A stretch of 64,000 nucleotides of DNA, taken from positions 1 through 64,000 of the forward strand of contig CAADGB010000477.1 of assembly GCA_900696455.1 (NCBI GenBank). Reading direction: 5' to 3'. This stretch comes from an uncultured delta proteobacterium (GTDB taxonomy: Bacteria > Myxococcota_A > Polyangia > Haliangiales > Haliangiaceae). The notes under the pieces were generated by a model that saw only the letters and a program-made list of their open reading frames with translations, ran no database searches and had not been told where the DNA came from. The translations under genes and the position numbers were made by a program. Shown here in pieces: positions 53,265 to 61,449 of the stretch. The first letter of the stretch is position 1. Each line of letters begins with the position of its first letter.

Positions 53265-54298
53265 AGATCGTCAAGTTCGAAGGAGCGTCGATGCGCGAGG
53301 CGCTGGGACGCGTCAAGGCCGCCCTCGGCGACCAGGCGGTGGTGGTCTCGACCCGCCAGGTCAAGCGCGGCCTGCTGGGATCCGCCTACGAGATCGCCGC
53401 GGCGATCGACGACGACCGCGTCGAGCCCGGCCCCCGCGCGCGCCCTGCGGCGCTCCCGCCGCGTCCGGCGGCCGAGGCCGAGCTCGAGCGCGCCGTCGCC
53501 CCCCTGCGCGCCGAGCTGCGCTCCCTGCGCGCGATGGTGCGGGCGCGCAGCGAGGAGCGGCCCGGCGGCGACGTGCGAGGCGAGCTGGCCGCGCTGCGGC
53601 GAGCGGTCGACGAGCTCCGCACCCACGCGCCGGCGCCCCGGGTCACCCCGCCGGCACCGTTCACGCCGGCGGTCGCGCCCGACGGCGCGGTCGTGCTGCT
53701 GGTCGGCCCCACCGGCGTCGGCAAGACGACGACGATCGCCAAGATCGCCGCGCAGGCCGCCCTGGTCGACCGCCGGCGCGTCGCGCTCGTCACGCTCGAC
53801 AACTACCGGGTTGGCGGGGTCGACCAGATCCGGATCTTCGCCGACCTCATCGGCGTGCCGCTCCACGTCCTCGACGACCCGAGCCAGCTCGCGCTCCAGC
53901 TCGAGGAGCTGGCCGCCTACGAGCTGGTGCTCATCGACTCGGCTGGACGCAGCCCGCGCGACGCCGGCGCGCTCGCCGCGCTCGAGCGCGGCCTGGTCGC
54001 CGCACCGCAGGTCCAGGTCCACCTGGTGGTGGCGGCCGGCTCGACCGCCGCGCAGATCGACGAGCTGCAGCGCCGCTTCGCCGGCGCCCGGCCGCGGCGG
54101 CTCTTGTTCACCAAGCTCGACGAGTGCGAGCGCGCGCCCGAGCTGGTGGCGGCGCCCGAGCGGCTGCAGCTGCCGGTGACCTGGCTGGCCACCGGCCAGG
54201 CCGTCCCCGAGGACCTCGAGGTGGCGACGGCGCCCCGCCTCGTCGAGCTGGCCCGCCGGGGTCTCTATCCCACCTCCAACCGCGACGTCGCCGCCTAG
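53261..54298 (+). CDS. flhF: Flagellar SRP-like GTPase FlhF
   Basis: 345 residues. N-terminal lead KIVKFEGASMREALGRVKAA is the FlhF B-domain start; the NG GTPase domain has GPTGVGKTTTIAKIAA (Walker A, about 150-165), VALVTLDNYRVGGVDQIRIF, LIDSAGRS and LFTKLDE. FlhF places flagella at the pole in many bacteria. Coupled to flhA by ATGA, followed by flhG 12 bases later. Confidence 0.95.
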   Translation: MKIVKFEGASMREALGRVKAALGDQAVVVSTRQVKRGLLGSAYEIAAAIDDDRVEPGPRARPAALPPRPAAEAELERAVAPLRAELRSLRAMVRARSEERPGGDVRGELAALRRAVDELRTHAPAPRVTPPAPFTPAVAPDGAVVLLVGPTGVGKTTTIAKIAAQAALVDRRRVALVTLDNYRVGGVDQIRIFADLIGVPLHVLDDPSQLALQLEELAAYELVLIDSAGRSPRDAGALAALERGLVAAPQVQVHLVVAAGSTAAQIDELQRRFAGARPRRLLFTKLDECERAPELVAAPERLQLPVTWLATGQAVPEDLEVATAPRLVELARRGLYPTSNRDVAA

Positions 54299-54310
54299 GA
54301 GCCCGAGCCC

Positions 54311-55189
54311 GTGACCGATCAGGCAGCATCCCTCCGTGTCATCGACGGCGAGCGCCGCGGCGCCGCCCCGCTGCGTCCGCGCGAGCGCGCGATCGCCGTC
54401 ACCGGCGGCAAGGGCGGCGTGGGCAAGAGCACGATCGCCGTCGGTCTCGCCGTCGCCTACGCCCGCGCGGGAGCGCGGACCTTGATGGTCGACGCCGATT
54501 TCGGCATGGCCGACCTCAACCTCCTGCTGGGGGTCGCGCCGACCCGCAGCCTCCTCGATGCGCTCGACGGCGCCGCGCTCGACGAGGTGGTCGTCTCGGC
54601 GCACGGCGTGACGCTCTTGCCGGCGCTCAACGGCAGCTACGCGCTGGCGATGATGGCGCCGGGCGTGCGCCGGCGCGCGCTCAGGCTGATCGAGCAGATC
54701 TCGACGCGCTTCGACACCGTGGTGCTCGACATCGCGGCCGGCATCGGTCCCACCCAGTCGGTCTTCACCGCGGCGGCGCCCGACGTCGTGGTGGTCGTCA
54801 ATCCGGAGCCGCTGTCGATGGCCGACGCCTACGCCTGCATCAAGGTCCTGACCCAGCACCACGGGGTCGGCCACGCCTACGTCGTGCCCAACCGGGTGAC
54901 CAGCCAGGCGCAGGCCGATGACGTCGTCGGTCGGCTGGGCGAGATCGTCGCGCGGTTCCTCGACGTCTCCCTCACCCCGTTGCCCCCGGTCTTCGCCGAT
55001 CCCGCCGTCAACGAAGCGGCGCAGATCGGCGTGCCGCTGCTCTGCCATCGCCCCGACGCGCCGGCGGCCCGTGGGATCGCCCGCGTCGCCCGCGCGCTCG
55101 ACGCCGCGGCCAGCCCCGATCAGCGGCGGGACGCCGCCTCGGGGTTCTGGCGCCGCCACCTCACCGCCGTCGCAGGAGATGCCCCGTGA
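54311..55189 (+). CDS. flhG: Flagellar number regulator FlhG (MinD-like)
   Basis: 292 residues from GTG. It starts with DQAASLR, the DQAxxLR helix by which FlhG stimulates FlhF GTPase. The MinD-type ATPase follows: GGKGGVGKSTIAVGLAVAYA, VDADFGMADLNLLLG, VVLDIAAG and VNPEPLSMADAY. It limits flagellar number and in some bacteria also binds FleQ-type activators, here possibly the one at 26113. GTGA overlap with fliA. Confidence 0.95.
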   Translation: MTDQAASLRVIDGERRGAAPLRPRERAIAVTGGKGGVGKSTIAVGLAVAYARAGARTLMVDADFGMADLNLLLGVAPTRSLLDALDGAALDEVVVSAHGVTLLPALNGSYALAMMAPGVRRRALRLIEQISTRFDTVVLDIAAGIGPTQSVFTAAAPDVVVVVNPEPLSMADAYACIKVLTQHHGVGHAYVVPNRVTSQAQADDVVGRLGEIVARFLDVSLTPLPPVFADPAVNEAAQIGVPLLCHRPDAPAARGIARVARALDAAASPDQRRDAASGFWRRHLTAVAGDAP

Positions 55190-55947
55190 AGGCCTACGCC
55201 CAGCAATCCCGGCCGTCCACGGCCGAGCGCGATCGCCTGATCGCCGAGCATGTCGACGCCGCGCGCCGCATCGCGCTGCGCGTGGCCCGGCGCTGCCCGG
55301 ACTGGATCAGCCCCGACGACCTGACGTCGGCCGCCCTCCTCGGCCTGGCCGAGGCCGCCGAGCGGTACGACAGCCAGCGTCCCGAGCCGTTCATGGTCTT
55401 CGCCGAGAAGCGGATCAAGGGCGCGATCATGGACGAGCTCCGCCGCGGCGACATCATGCCGCGTCGAGTCCGGCAGATGGCACGCAAGGTCGGGGCCACG
55501 ATCCAGGAGCTGGAGCGGACCCTGGGCGGACCGCCCGACGACGAGGCGGTCGCGGCGTCGCTCGGTGTCACCGTCGAGCACTACCGCGAGGAGCTCGAGC
55601 AGCTGATCCACGTCACGGTCGGGGCCCTCGACCACCTCGAGCACGAGCCGACCGCCGGCGAGGCGACCTCGCCGGCCCGCCAGGCCGAGAAGCGGGAGCT
55701 CCTGCGCCAGGTCCGGAGCGCGCTCGAGGGCCTCGACCAGCGCGAGCTGCTCATCCTGTCGCTCTACTACAACGAGGAGCTAACGTACCTCGAGATCGGA
55801 CAGGTGCTGGGGGTCACGACCTCGCGGGTCTGCCAGCTCCACGGCCGGGCGGTCGCCCGGTTGCGCGCCCAGCTCGAGGGTGGACGGGCGCAAGGCCGGG
55901 CCCGCGGCGGTCGCGCCGCGGCCGCCGAGGAGGTGGCCCATGGCTGA
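55186..55947 (+). CDS. fliA: Flagellar sigma factor FliA (sigma-28)
   Basis: 253 residues. Sigma region 2 (LTSAALLGLAEAAERYD, FAEKRIKGAIMDELRRGDIM, PRRVRQMARK), region 3 (GGPPDDEAVAASLGVTVEHY) and region 4 (LSLYYNEELTYLEIGQVLGV, TTSRVCQLHGRAVARL) are all present. It should read late flagellar promoters and be held by FlgM (60793). A short Ala/Gly/Arg tail overlaps flgF by 8 bases. Confidence 0.94.
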   Translation: MKAYAQQSRPSTAERDRLIAEHVDAARRIALRVARRCPDWISPDDLTSAALLGLAEAAERYDSQRPEPFMVFAEKRIKGAIMDELRRGDIMPRRVRQMARKVGATIQELERTLGGPPDDEAVAASLGVTVEHYREELEQLIHVTVGALDHLEHEPTAGEATSPARQAEKRELLRQVRSALEGLDQRELLILSLYYNEELTYLEIGQVLGVTTSRVCQLHGRAVARLRAQLEGGRAQGRARGGRAAAAEEVAHG

Positions 55948-56653
55948 CGGCATCTACGTGGCGACCGCGGGCGCGGTGGCGCAGGCGGCGGCGCTCGACG
56001 TCACCGCCCACAACATCGCCAACGCGTCGACGGCCGCCTTCCAGGGGTCGCGGGTGACGTTCTCCGAGGCCCTGGCCCGCGCTCGCTCGCCCGACATCGC
56101 GCTCGTCGACAGCCAGACCGGGGCCGTCGACGTCACGCCGGGCGTGGTCACCCACACCGGCAACGCCCTCGACGTCGCCCTCGACGGCCAGGGGTACTTC
56201 GCGGTCGAGGCCCCGGGCGGGATGCGCTACACCCGCGCGGGCGCGCTGGCGCTGGCGCCGGATGGGCGCCTGACGACCGCGGACGGCCACCCGGTCCGCA
56301 ATCGCGGCGGAGGCGCCATCACCATCCCTGCGGGCACCTCCCAGGTGGCGTTCACCGGCGAGGGGGCCGTGCTCGCCGACGGACAGGAGGTCGGGCGACT
56401 CGAGCTCGCCCGCTTCGCGCCGGCGCAGCTCCGGCGCGACGGCGCGACCTTGCTCCAGGCCCGCGGTGCGCCGACGGGTGAGCCCCCGCCGACCGTGGTC
56501 CAGGGCGCCCTGGAGGGCTCCAACGTCAACATCGTGCGCGGCGTCGTCGACCTCGTGAAGGTGCAGCGCACCTACGAGTCGCTGCTGCGCATGATCGAGG
56601 GCTACTCCCAGCTCGAGAGCCGCGCCGCGCGCGATCTCGGCGGTCCCAAGTGA
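55940..56653 (+). CDS. flgF: Flagellar rod protein FlgF
   Basis: 237 residues. N-terminal DGIYVATAGAVAQAAALDVT, AHNIANASTAAFQGSRVTFS and C-terminal GALEGSNVNIVRGVVDLVKV, QRTYESLLRMIEGYSQLESR are rod-family signatures; the shorter length and place before flgG point to FlgF. AGGAGG lies 6 bases before the ATG at 55940. Confidence 0.92.
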   Translation: MADGIYVATAGAVAQAAALDVTAHNIANASTAAFQGSRVTFSEALARARSPDIALVDSQTGAVDVTPGVVTHTGNALDVALDGQGYFAVEAPGGMRYTRAGALALAPDGRLTTADGHPVRNRGGGAITIPAGTSQVAFTGEGAVLADGQEVGRLELARFAPAQLRRDGATLLQARGAPTGEPPPTVVQGALEGSNVNIVRGVVDLVKVQRTYESLLRMIEGYSQLESRAARDLGGPK

Positions 56654-56700
56654 CGCGGCGCCGCACGCCGCACTTCCCCCAACCCTGATCGAGGACGACC

Positions 56701-57486
56701 ATGCTCCGAGCACTCGCCACCGCCGCCACCGGCATGGAGGCCCAGCAGACCCGGCTGGATGTCACCGCCAACAACATCGCCAACGTCTCGACCTCCGGAT
56801 TCAAGAAGAGCCGGGCCGAGTTCGCCGACCTCATGTACCAGACGGTGCGCGCCGCGGGCGCCCCGACCGGCGGAGACACCGCCGCGCCGGGCGCGATCGA
56901 GGTCGGGCTCGGCGTGCGCGTCGCCGCCACCCAGCGGATGCTCGGGCAGGGCGAGCTGCGGCAGACCGGCAACCCGCTCGATGTCTCCATCGAGGGGGCC
57001 GGGTTCTTCGCGGTCCAGACTCCGAGCGGAGACGTCGCCTACACCCGGAACGGCGCCTTCCAGCTCGACGCCGAAGGCCGGCTGGTGACCAGCGAGGGGT
57101 TCGTCCTCGCGGGCGAGATCACGGTCCCGCTCGAGGCCCAGTCGGTCGCGATCGCCGCCGACGGGACGGTGTCGGCGATCGTCCCCGGAGACCCCCAGCC
57201 GCAGAACCTGGGGCAGCTCCAGATCGCCACCTTCGCCAACCCGGCCGGGCTCGAGGCCCTGGGCAAGACCCTGTTCCGCGAGAGCGCGGCGTCGGGCACG
57301 GCGGTGGTCGGCGCGCCCGGCGAAGGTGGCGCCGGCTCGCTGCTCCAGGGGTCGATCGAGCTGTCCAACGTCAACGTGGTGGAGGAGATGATCGACCTCA
57401 TCTCCGGTCAGCGGGCGTACGAGGTCAACACGCGGGTCATCAAGGCGGCCGACGAGATGCTCGGTCAGACGGCGCACCTGCGATGA
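56701..57486 (+). CDS. flgG: Flagellar distal rod protein FlgG
   Basis: 261 residues, the standard FlgG length. Opens MLRALATAATGMEAQQTRLD, VTANNIANVSTSGFKKSRAE, FADLMYQTVRAAGAPTG (FlgG-specific), ends SNVNVVEEMIDLISGQRAYE and VIKAADEMLGQTAHLR. GAGGACG precedes the ATG after a 47-base gap from flgF. Overlaps flgA as ATGA. Confidence 0.96.
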   Translation: MLRALATAATGMEAQQTRLDVTANNIANVSTSGFKKSRAEFADLMYQTVRAAGAPTGGDTAAPGAIEVGLGVRVAATQRMLGQGELRQTGNPLDVSIEGAGFFAVQTPSGDVAYTRNGAFQLDAEGRLVTSEGFVLAGEITVPLEAQSVAIAADGTVSAIVPGDPQPQNLGQLQIATFANPAGLEALGKTLFRESAASGTAVVGAPGEGGAGSLLQGSIELSNVNVVEEMIDLISGQRAYEVNTRVIKAADEMLGQTAHLR

Positions 57487-58154
57487 GCGCCGCGAGCCGC
57501 ACCCTCCTGATCTCGATGGCCGTGGCGCTCGGTCTGGCCGCGGTCGCCCGCGACGCGCGCGCCGAGTCGATCGAGGAGATCGTCGTGGCGCGCGCGGCGA
57601 CCGCGCTCCCCGGGGAGGTCGCGGTGGTGGCGGTGCATGCGCCGCCCAGCCTGCGCGGCCGCGCGCTCGAGCCGGCGCAGGTGGACGTCGAGTTCCCGGC
57701 GCGCCCGCGCCCCGGGCGGGTCAGCGTGCGGGTGCGCGTCGGCGGGAGCCGGCCGCGCACGGTCATCGTCGCGGTCGGCCTGGCCGAGGTGGTGGCGACG
57801 CCGGTGGCGGCGCGGGACCTGGCGGCGGGGACGACGGTGAGCGCCGCCGACGTCCGCTGGGAGCGCCGTCCCCGCGCCGGTCGTCCGGCCGCGGTCCCGA
57901 TCGGACAGGTCGCCAACGCGGCCATCGCCGCGGGCGAGGTGCTCGACGAGGCGAGGTTGACCGCGCCGCCGCCGGTGGCGCGGGGGCGCGAGCTCCGCGT
58001 CGTCGTCCGCCGCGGCGGCGTCAGCGTGACCGGCGTGGGCCGGCTCGAGCAGACCGCGTTCGTCGGCGAGGCGGCGCGGGCGCGCCTCCCCAGCGGCGCG
58101 CTCGTCCGCGGCACCCTGGTCGCCGACGATCGGCTCGAGGTGGAGGCGCCATGA
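57483..58154 (+). CDS. flgA: P-ring assembly chaperone FlgA
   Basis: 223 residues. Signal peptide (LLISMAVALGLAAVARDARA), then the FlgA/SAF part VVATPVAARDLAAGTTVSAA, DVRWERRP, AAIAAGEVLDEARLTAPPPV and GRELRVVVRRGGVSVTGVGR. It acts in the periplasm to help FlgI form the P ring. Placed between flgG and flgH with ATGA overlaps. Confidence 0.92.
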   Translation: MSAASRTLLISMAVALGLAAVARDARAESIEEIVVARAATALPGEVAVVAVHAPPSLRGRALEPAQVDVEFPARPRPGRVSVRVRVGGSRPRTVIVAVGLAEVVATPVAARDLAAGTTVSAADVRWERRPRAGRPAAVPIGQVANAAIAAGEVLDEARLTAPPPVARGRELRVVVRRGGVSVTGVGRLEQTAFVGEAARARLPSGALVRGTLVADDRLEVEAP

Positions 58155-58831
58155 CTCGCCGCCTCCTCCTCGTCCTGGTCGGGGCCCTGGTCGCAGGCGC
58201 CTGCACGACCCACATCGCGCCCTACGCGCCCAAGCGCCGCACGTTCGATGCCGGTGACTACGCCGCGTCCACCGGACCGCGCGCCGGCAGCCTCCACGGC
58301 GGCCGCGGGATGTTCGAGGACGACGTGGCGCGCGCGGTCGGCGACATCCTGGTCATCCGGATCGACGAACGCGACGGCGCCAGCCGCGCGGGCTCGACCA
58401 AGCTCGATCGCAAGGACGACGCCTCCTACGGCGTGCCGGCGGCGATCGGGCTCCTGGCCGCGGTCCAGCGCAAGTACCCCGACCTCGACCCCGGGCAGAT
58501 CTTCGCGACCGAGAGCCAGGCCTCGTTCGCCGGCAGCGGCACCACCCAGCGCAAGGGTCAGCTCTCCGCGACCTTGCCGGTGCGGGTGCGTCGCGTCCTG
58601 CCCAACGGCGACCTCTTCGTCGAGGGAACCAAGGTGGTCATGGTCGGCAACGAGGAGCAGCACATCTACGTCTCGGGCGTGGTCCGTGCCCGCGACATCA
58701 CCGAGGACAACACGGTGGCGTCGTCGCGGGTCGCCGACGCCGAGATCGAGGACACGGGCCGCGGCGACGTCAGCGACCAGCAGCGCCGGGGCTGGGGCAG
58801 CCGCCTGCTGGCGCGCCTGTGGCCGTTCTGA
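58151..58831 (+). CDS. flgH: Flagellar L-ring lipoprotein FlgH
   Basis: 226 residues. Lipobox LVAGAC puts the lipid on Cys18. L-ring motifs are MFEDDVARAVGDILVIRIDE, FAGSGTTQRKGQLSATLPVR, VLPNGDLFVEGTKVVMVGNE and EQHIYVSGVVRARDITEDNT. Its presence with flgI indicates a typical two-membrane (Gram-negative) envelope. Confidence 0.96.
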   Translation: MTRRLLLVLVGALVAGACTTHIAPYAPKRRTFDAGDYAASTGPRAGSLHGGRGMFEDDVARAVGDILVIRIDERDGASRAGSTKLDRKDDASYGVPAAIGLLAAVQRKYPDLDPGQIFATESQASFAGSGTTQRKGQLSATLPVRVRRVLPNGDLFVEGTKVVMVGNEEQHIYVSGVVRARDITEDNTVASSRVADAEIEDTGRGDVSDQQRRGWGSRLLARLWPF

Positions 58832-58850
58832 GGCCCTTCGAGGAGCAACC

Positions 58851-59969
58851 ATGCCGAGCCGTCTCGCCCACCGCCTTCCCCTCGTCGCCACGTTCGTGGC
58901 CGCCGGCGTCGCGCTGGCGGCGCCGACCCCGGCGGCGGCCGACCGCCTGAAGGACCTGGCCAGCATCGAGGGTGTGCGCGCCAACCACCTCACCGGCTTC
59001 GGCCTCGTCGTGGGCCTGGCCGGAACCGGTGACGACGCCAGCTCGCCGGTGGTGCGCCGGTCGATCGCGAAGATGCTGAAGCACCTCGGGGTCACGATCG
59101 ACGCCGCCGAGATCAAGGCCAAGAACGTCGCCGCCGTCATGATCACGGCCGAGCTACCACCGTTCGCTCGCCCTGGTCAGCGCCTCGACGTCGTGGTGTC
59201 GTCGCTGGGCTCGGCCAAGAGCCTGGCTGGCGGCACGCTGCTGGCGACCCCGCTCAAGGGCGGCGATCGCCAGACCTGGGCGGTCGCGCAGGGCTCGGTG
59301 GCGGTGGGCGGGTTCCTGGTCGAGGGCGGGGCTGGCAGCCAGCGCAAGAACCACGTGACCACCGCGCGCATCCCGGCCGGAGCCCTGGTCGAGGGCGACG
59401 CGCCGACGGTGATGCCGCGCGGCGAGCTGGTGCTGATCCTGCACCAGCCCGACTTCACGACCGCGGCGCGCGTGGCGGCGGCGATCGACGCCGCGCTGGG
59501 CGGGAGTCACGCCGCCGCTCGGGACGCCGGCGCGGTCACCGTCCGGATCGCCCCGGCGTGGCGGCAGCGGGTCGCCGCGCTGGTGGCGACGCTGGAGACC
59601 ATCGAGGTCGAGCCCGATCAGATCGCCCGGGTCGTCGTCGACGAACGCACCGGCACGGTGGTGATCGGGGGCGACGTCCGCCTGCGGCCGGTCGCGATCG
59701 CCCACGGCGGGCTGACGATCGCGGTCAGCGAGGCCCCGGTCGTCAGTCAGCCGGGGCCGCTGGCCGGTGGCACGACGACGGTGGTGCCTCGGACCACGGT
59801 CGAGGTGACCGAAGGCGGCGGCGAGATCCAGCTCGTCCCGGCGGCGGCATCGGTCGCGGACGTCGCGGCCGCGCTCGGCGCGCTCGGGGCCAAGCCGCGC
59901 GACCTCATCGCGATCCTCGGGGCGCTGCGGGCGGCGGGCGCCCTGCGTGCTCGGCTCGAGGTGCTCTGA
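58851..59969 (+). CDS. flgI: Flagellar P-ring protein FlgI
   Basis: 372 residues, usual length. Signal peptide to about residue 30 (ATFVAAGVALAAPTPAAA), then RLKDLASIEGVRANHLTGFG, LVVGLAGTGDDASSPVVRRS, KNVAAVMITAELPPFARPGQ and LDVVVSSLGSAKSLAGGTLL, all FlgI hallmarks. AGGAG lies 5 bases before the ATG. Followed after 2 bases by flgJ. Confidence 0.96.
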   Translation: MPSRLAHRLPLVATFVAAGVALAAPTPAAADRLKDLASIEGVRANHLTGFGLVVGLAGTGDDASSPVVRRSIAKMLKHLGVTIDAAEIKAKNVAAVMITAELPPFARPGQRLDVVVSSLGSAKSLAGGTLLATPLKGGDRQTWAVAQGSVAVGGFLVEGGAGSQRKNHVTTARIPAGALVEGDAPTVMPRGELVLILHQPDFTTAARVAAAIDAALGGSHAAARDAGAVTVRIAPAWRQRVAALVATLETIEVEPDQIARVVVDERTGTVVIGGDVRLRPVAIAHGGLTIAVSEAPVVSQPGPLAGGTTTVVPRTTVEVTEGGGEIQLVPAAASVADVAAALGALGAKPRDLIAILGALRAAGALRARLEVL

Positions 59970-59971
59970 TC

Positions 59972-60778
59972 ATGACCGCGGTCACCGCCACCGACGCCGT
60001 CCACGTCGTCGACGTCGAGCCGCCCGAGCGGCAGGCGGCGCGCCAGCTCGAGGCGTTCTTCCTGCGTCAGTTCCTGGCCGAGGCCCGGCCCCGGTCGTCG
60101 ATGCTCGGTGGCGGCTTCGCGGGCGACACCTTCCGCGACATGCTCGATGGCGCGATGGCCGATGCGATGGCGGCCGCCGGCGGGCTGGGGCTCGCCACGA
60201 CCTTCGAGGCCGCGCTCGGCGCCGAGCCGGCGACCCAGGCGCCGCCCGTGCACGCGGCGGGCGCGGCGCTGCTCGTCGCAGCGAGCGCGAGCCCGGCCCA
60301 CCTCCACCCACCCACCGTCACCGAGGCGCCCGAGGGCGCTCGGCCCGCGGCCGACGAGGCCTGGATCCTGCCCGTGCAGGGGAGGCGGAGCTCCGGGTTC
60401 GGCGCCCGCGTCGACCCGATCGGGGGCGCGCGCGGCTACCACAGCGGTGTCGACATCGCGGCGCGCGAGGGGACGCCGGTGGTGGCGGCGCGGGCCGGGA
60501 CGGTGGAGCGCGCCGGGCCGGCCGGAACCTACGGCAACCTCATCGTCCTCCGTCACGCCGACGGCAGCGAGACGCGCTACGCCCACCTGTCAGCGATCGC
60601 GGTCCGACCAGGCGACACCGTCGCCGCCGGCGCGCCCATCGGCGCCGTCGGTAGCACCGGCCGGTCGACCGGTCCCCATCTCCACTTCGAGGTTCGTCGG
60701 AACGGTCGACCCATGGATCCGTGGGCCGTACTCGACGGATCTTCACCCTCAACTCCGCCAGGATCCGGCCGACCCTGA
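59972..60778 (+). CDS. flgJ: FlgJ rod-binding domain fused to an M23 peptidase
   Basis: 268 residues. Residues of about 18-75 are the FlgJ rod-binding domain (ARQLEAFFLRQFLAEARPRS, FRDMLDGAMADAMAAAGGLG). After an Ala/Pro linker, residues of about 128-255 form a LytM/M23 metallopeptidase: HxxxD in GYHSGVDIA and HxH in GPHLHFEV, the zinc ligands. M23 enzymes cut peptide cross-links of peptidoglycan, whereas enteric FlgJ carries a glucosaminidase. It should open the wall for the rod. Confidence 0.92.
   Translation: MTAVTATDAVHVVDVEPPERQAARQLEAFFLRQFLAEARPRSSMLGGGFAGDTFRDMLDGAMADAMAAAGGLGLATTFEAALGAEPATQAPPVHAAGAALLVAASASPAHLHPPTVTEAPEGARPAADEAWILPVQGRRSSGFGARVDPIGGARGYHSGVDIAAREGTPVVAARAGTVERAGPAGTYGNLIVLRHADGSETRYAHLSAIAVRPGDTVAAGAPIGAVGSTGRSTGPHLHFEVRRNGRPMDPWAVLDGSSPSTPPGSGRP
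60749..60775 (+). promoter_or_regulatory. Weak sigma-28-like promoter of flgM
   Basis: TCAA, 15 bases, GCCGACCC, within CCCTCAAC, an 8-base string also found at the same spacing before flagellin. It overlaps the end of flgJ and would give a leader of about 12 bases. Confidence 0.32.
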
Positions 60779-60792
60779 GCCTTGGAGGCATC

Positions 60793-61068
60793 ATGCGCAT
60801 CGATCCCACGACCCTCACCGCCCTCTCCGAGCCCCGTGAACGCCAGGCCGCGCCGTCCGCGCGCCCCGGGTCGCCGTCGTCCGTGGTCTCGCTCGGCGCC
60901 GCCGCGTCCGCTGCCCAGGAGGCCGCCGGCGCCGAGACCGCCGATCCCTCGGTCACGACGCGCATCGCGCGGATCCGGGCCGAGCTCGACGGCGGGACGT
61001 ACGTCGTCGATCTGGAGCGGCTGTCCGAGCGGATCCTCGAGGACGACCTGCTCCGCGAGGGCCGCTGA
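60793..61068 (+). CDS. flgM: Anti-sigma-28 factor FlgM
   Basis: 91 residues. The C-terminal third has the FlgM sigma-binding pattern (RIARIRAELDGGTYVVDLER, LSERILEDDLLREG); the first 50 residues are Ala/Ser/Pro-rich and unfolded-looking, as expected. It holds FliA until exported through the finished hook. TTGGAGG lies 4 bases before the ATG. TGATG overlap with flgN. Confidence 0.92.
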   Translation: MRIDPTTLTALSEPRERQAAPSARPGSPSSVVSLGAAASAAQEAAGAETADPSVTTRIARIRAELDGGTYVVDLERLSERILEDDLLREGR

Positions 61069-61436
61069 TGTCGGCCGGGGTGAGTCCCGAGACGACCCCG
61101 GACCTCGACGAGATCCTGGTGTGCTTGCGGGCGGTGATGACCGAGGAGCGGCAGGCGATCGTGCGCCTGGACCTGGCCGCGCTCGAGGGCATCACCGCTC
61201 GCAAGCTCACGTTGTGCGACGCGCTCGCCGCGGTCGTCGCCGCGCCGCCGCCCGCGGACCCGGGGCGGCGGGCGCGCCTGGCGCAGACGCGGTTCGAGCT
61301 CGCCGCCACCCAGGCGCTGGCCGCCGCCGCCGCCGCCGCGGTCGCCGCCGCCCTCGGGATCGAGCGCGACGATCGCTACGATCGCTCGGCGCGCTCGGCG
61401 GAGCGAACGCGCCCCCTGCGGACGATCACGCTGTGA
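61068..61436 (+). CDS. flgN: FlgK/FlgL export chaperone FlgN
   Basis: 122 residues, all helical (ILVCLRAVMTEERQAIVRLD, LAALEGITARKLTLCDALAA) with an Ala-rich third helix and a basic end, fitting FlgN. Identification leans on its place between flgM and flgK. Starts inside the flgM stop (TGATG). Confidence 0.82.
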   Translation: MSAGVSPETTPDLDEILVCLRAVMTEERQAIVRLDLAALEGITARKLTLCDALAAVVAAPPPADPGRRARLAQTRFELAATQALAAAAAAAVAAALGIERDDRYDRSARSAERTRPLRTITL

Positions 61437-61449
61437 GCGCGGTGCCCTC

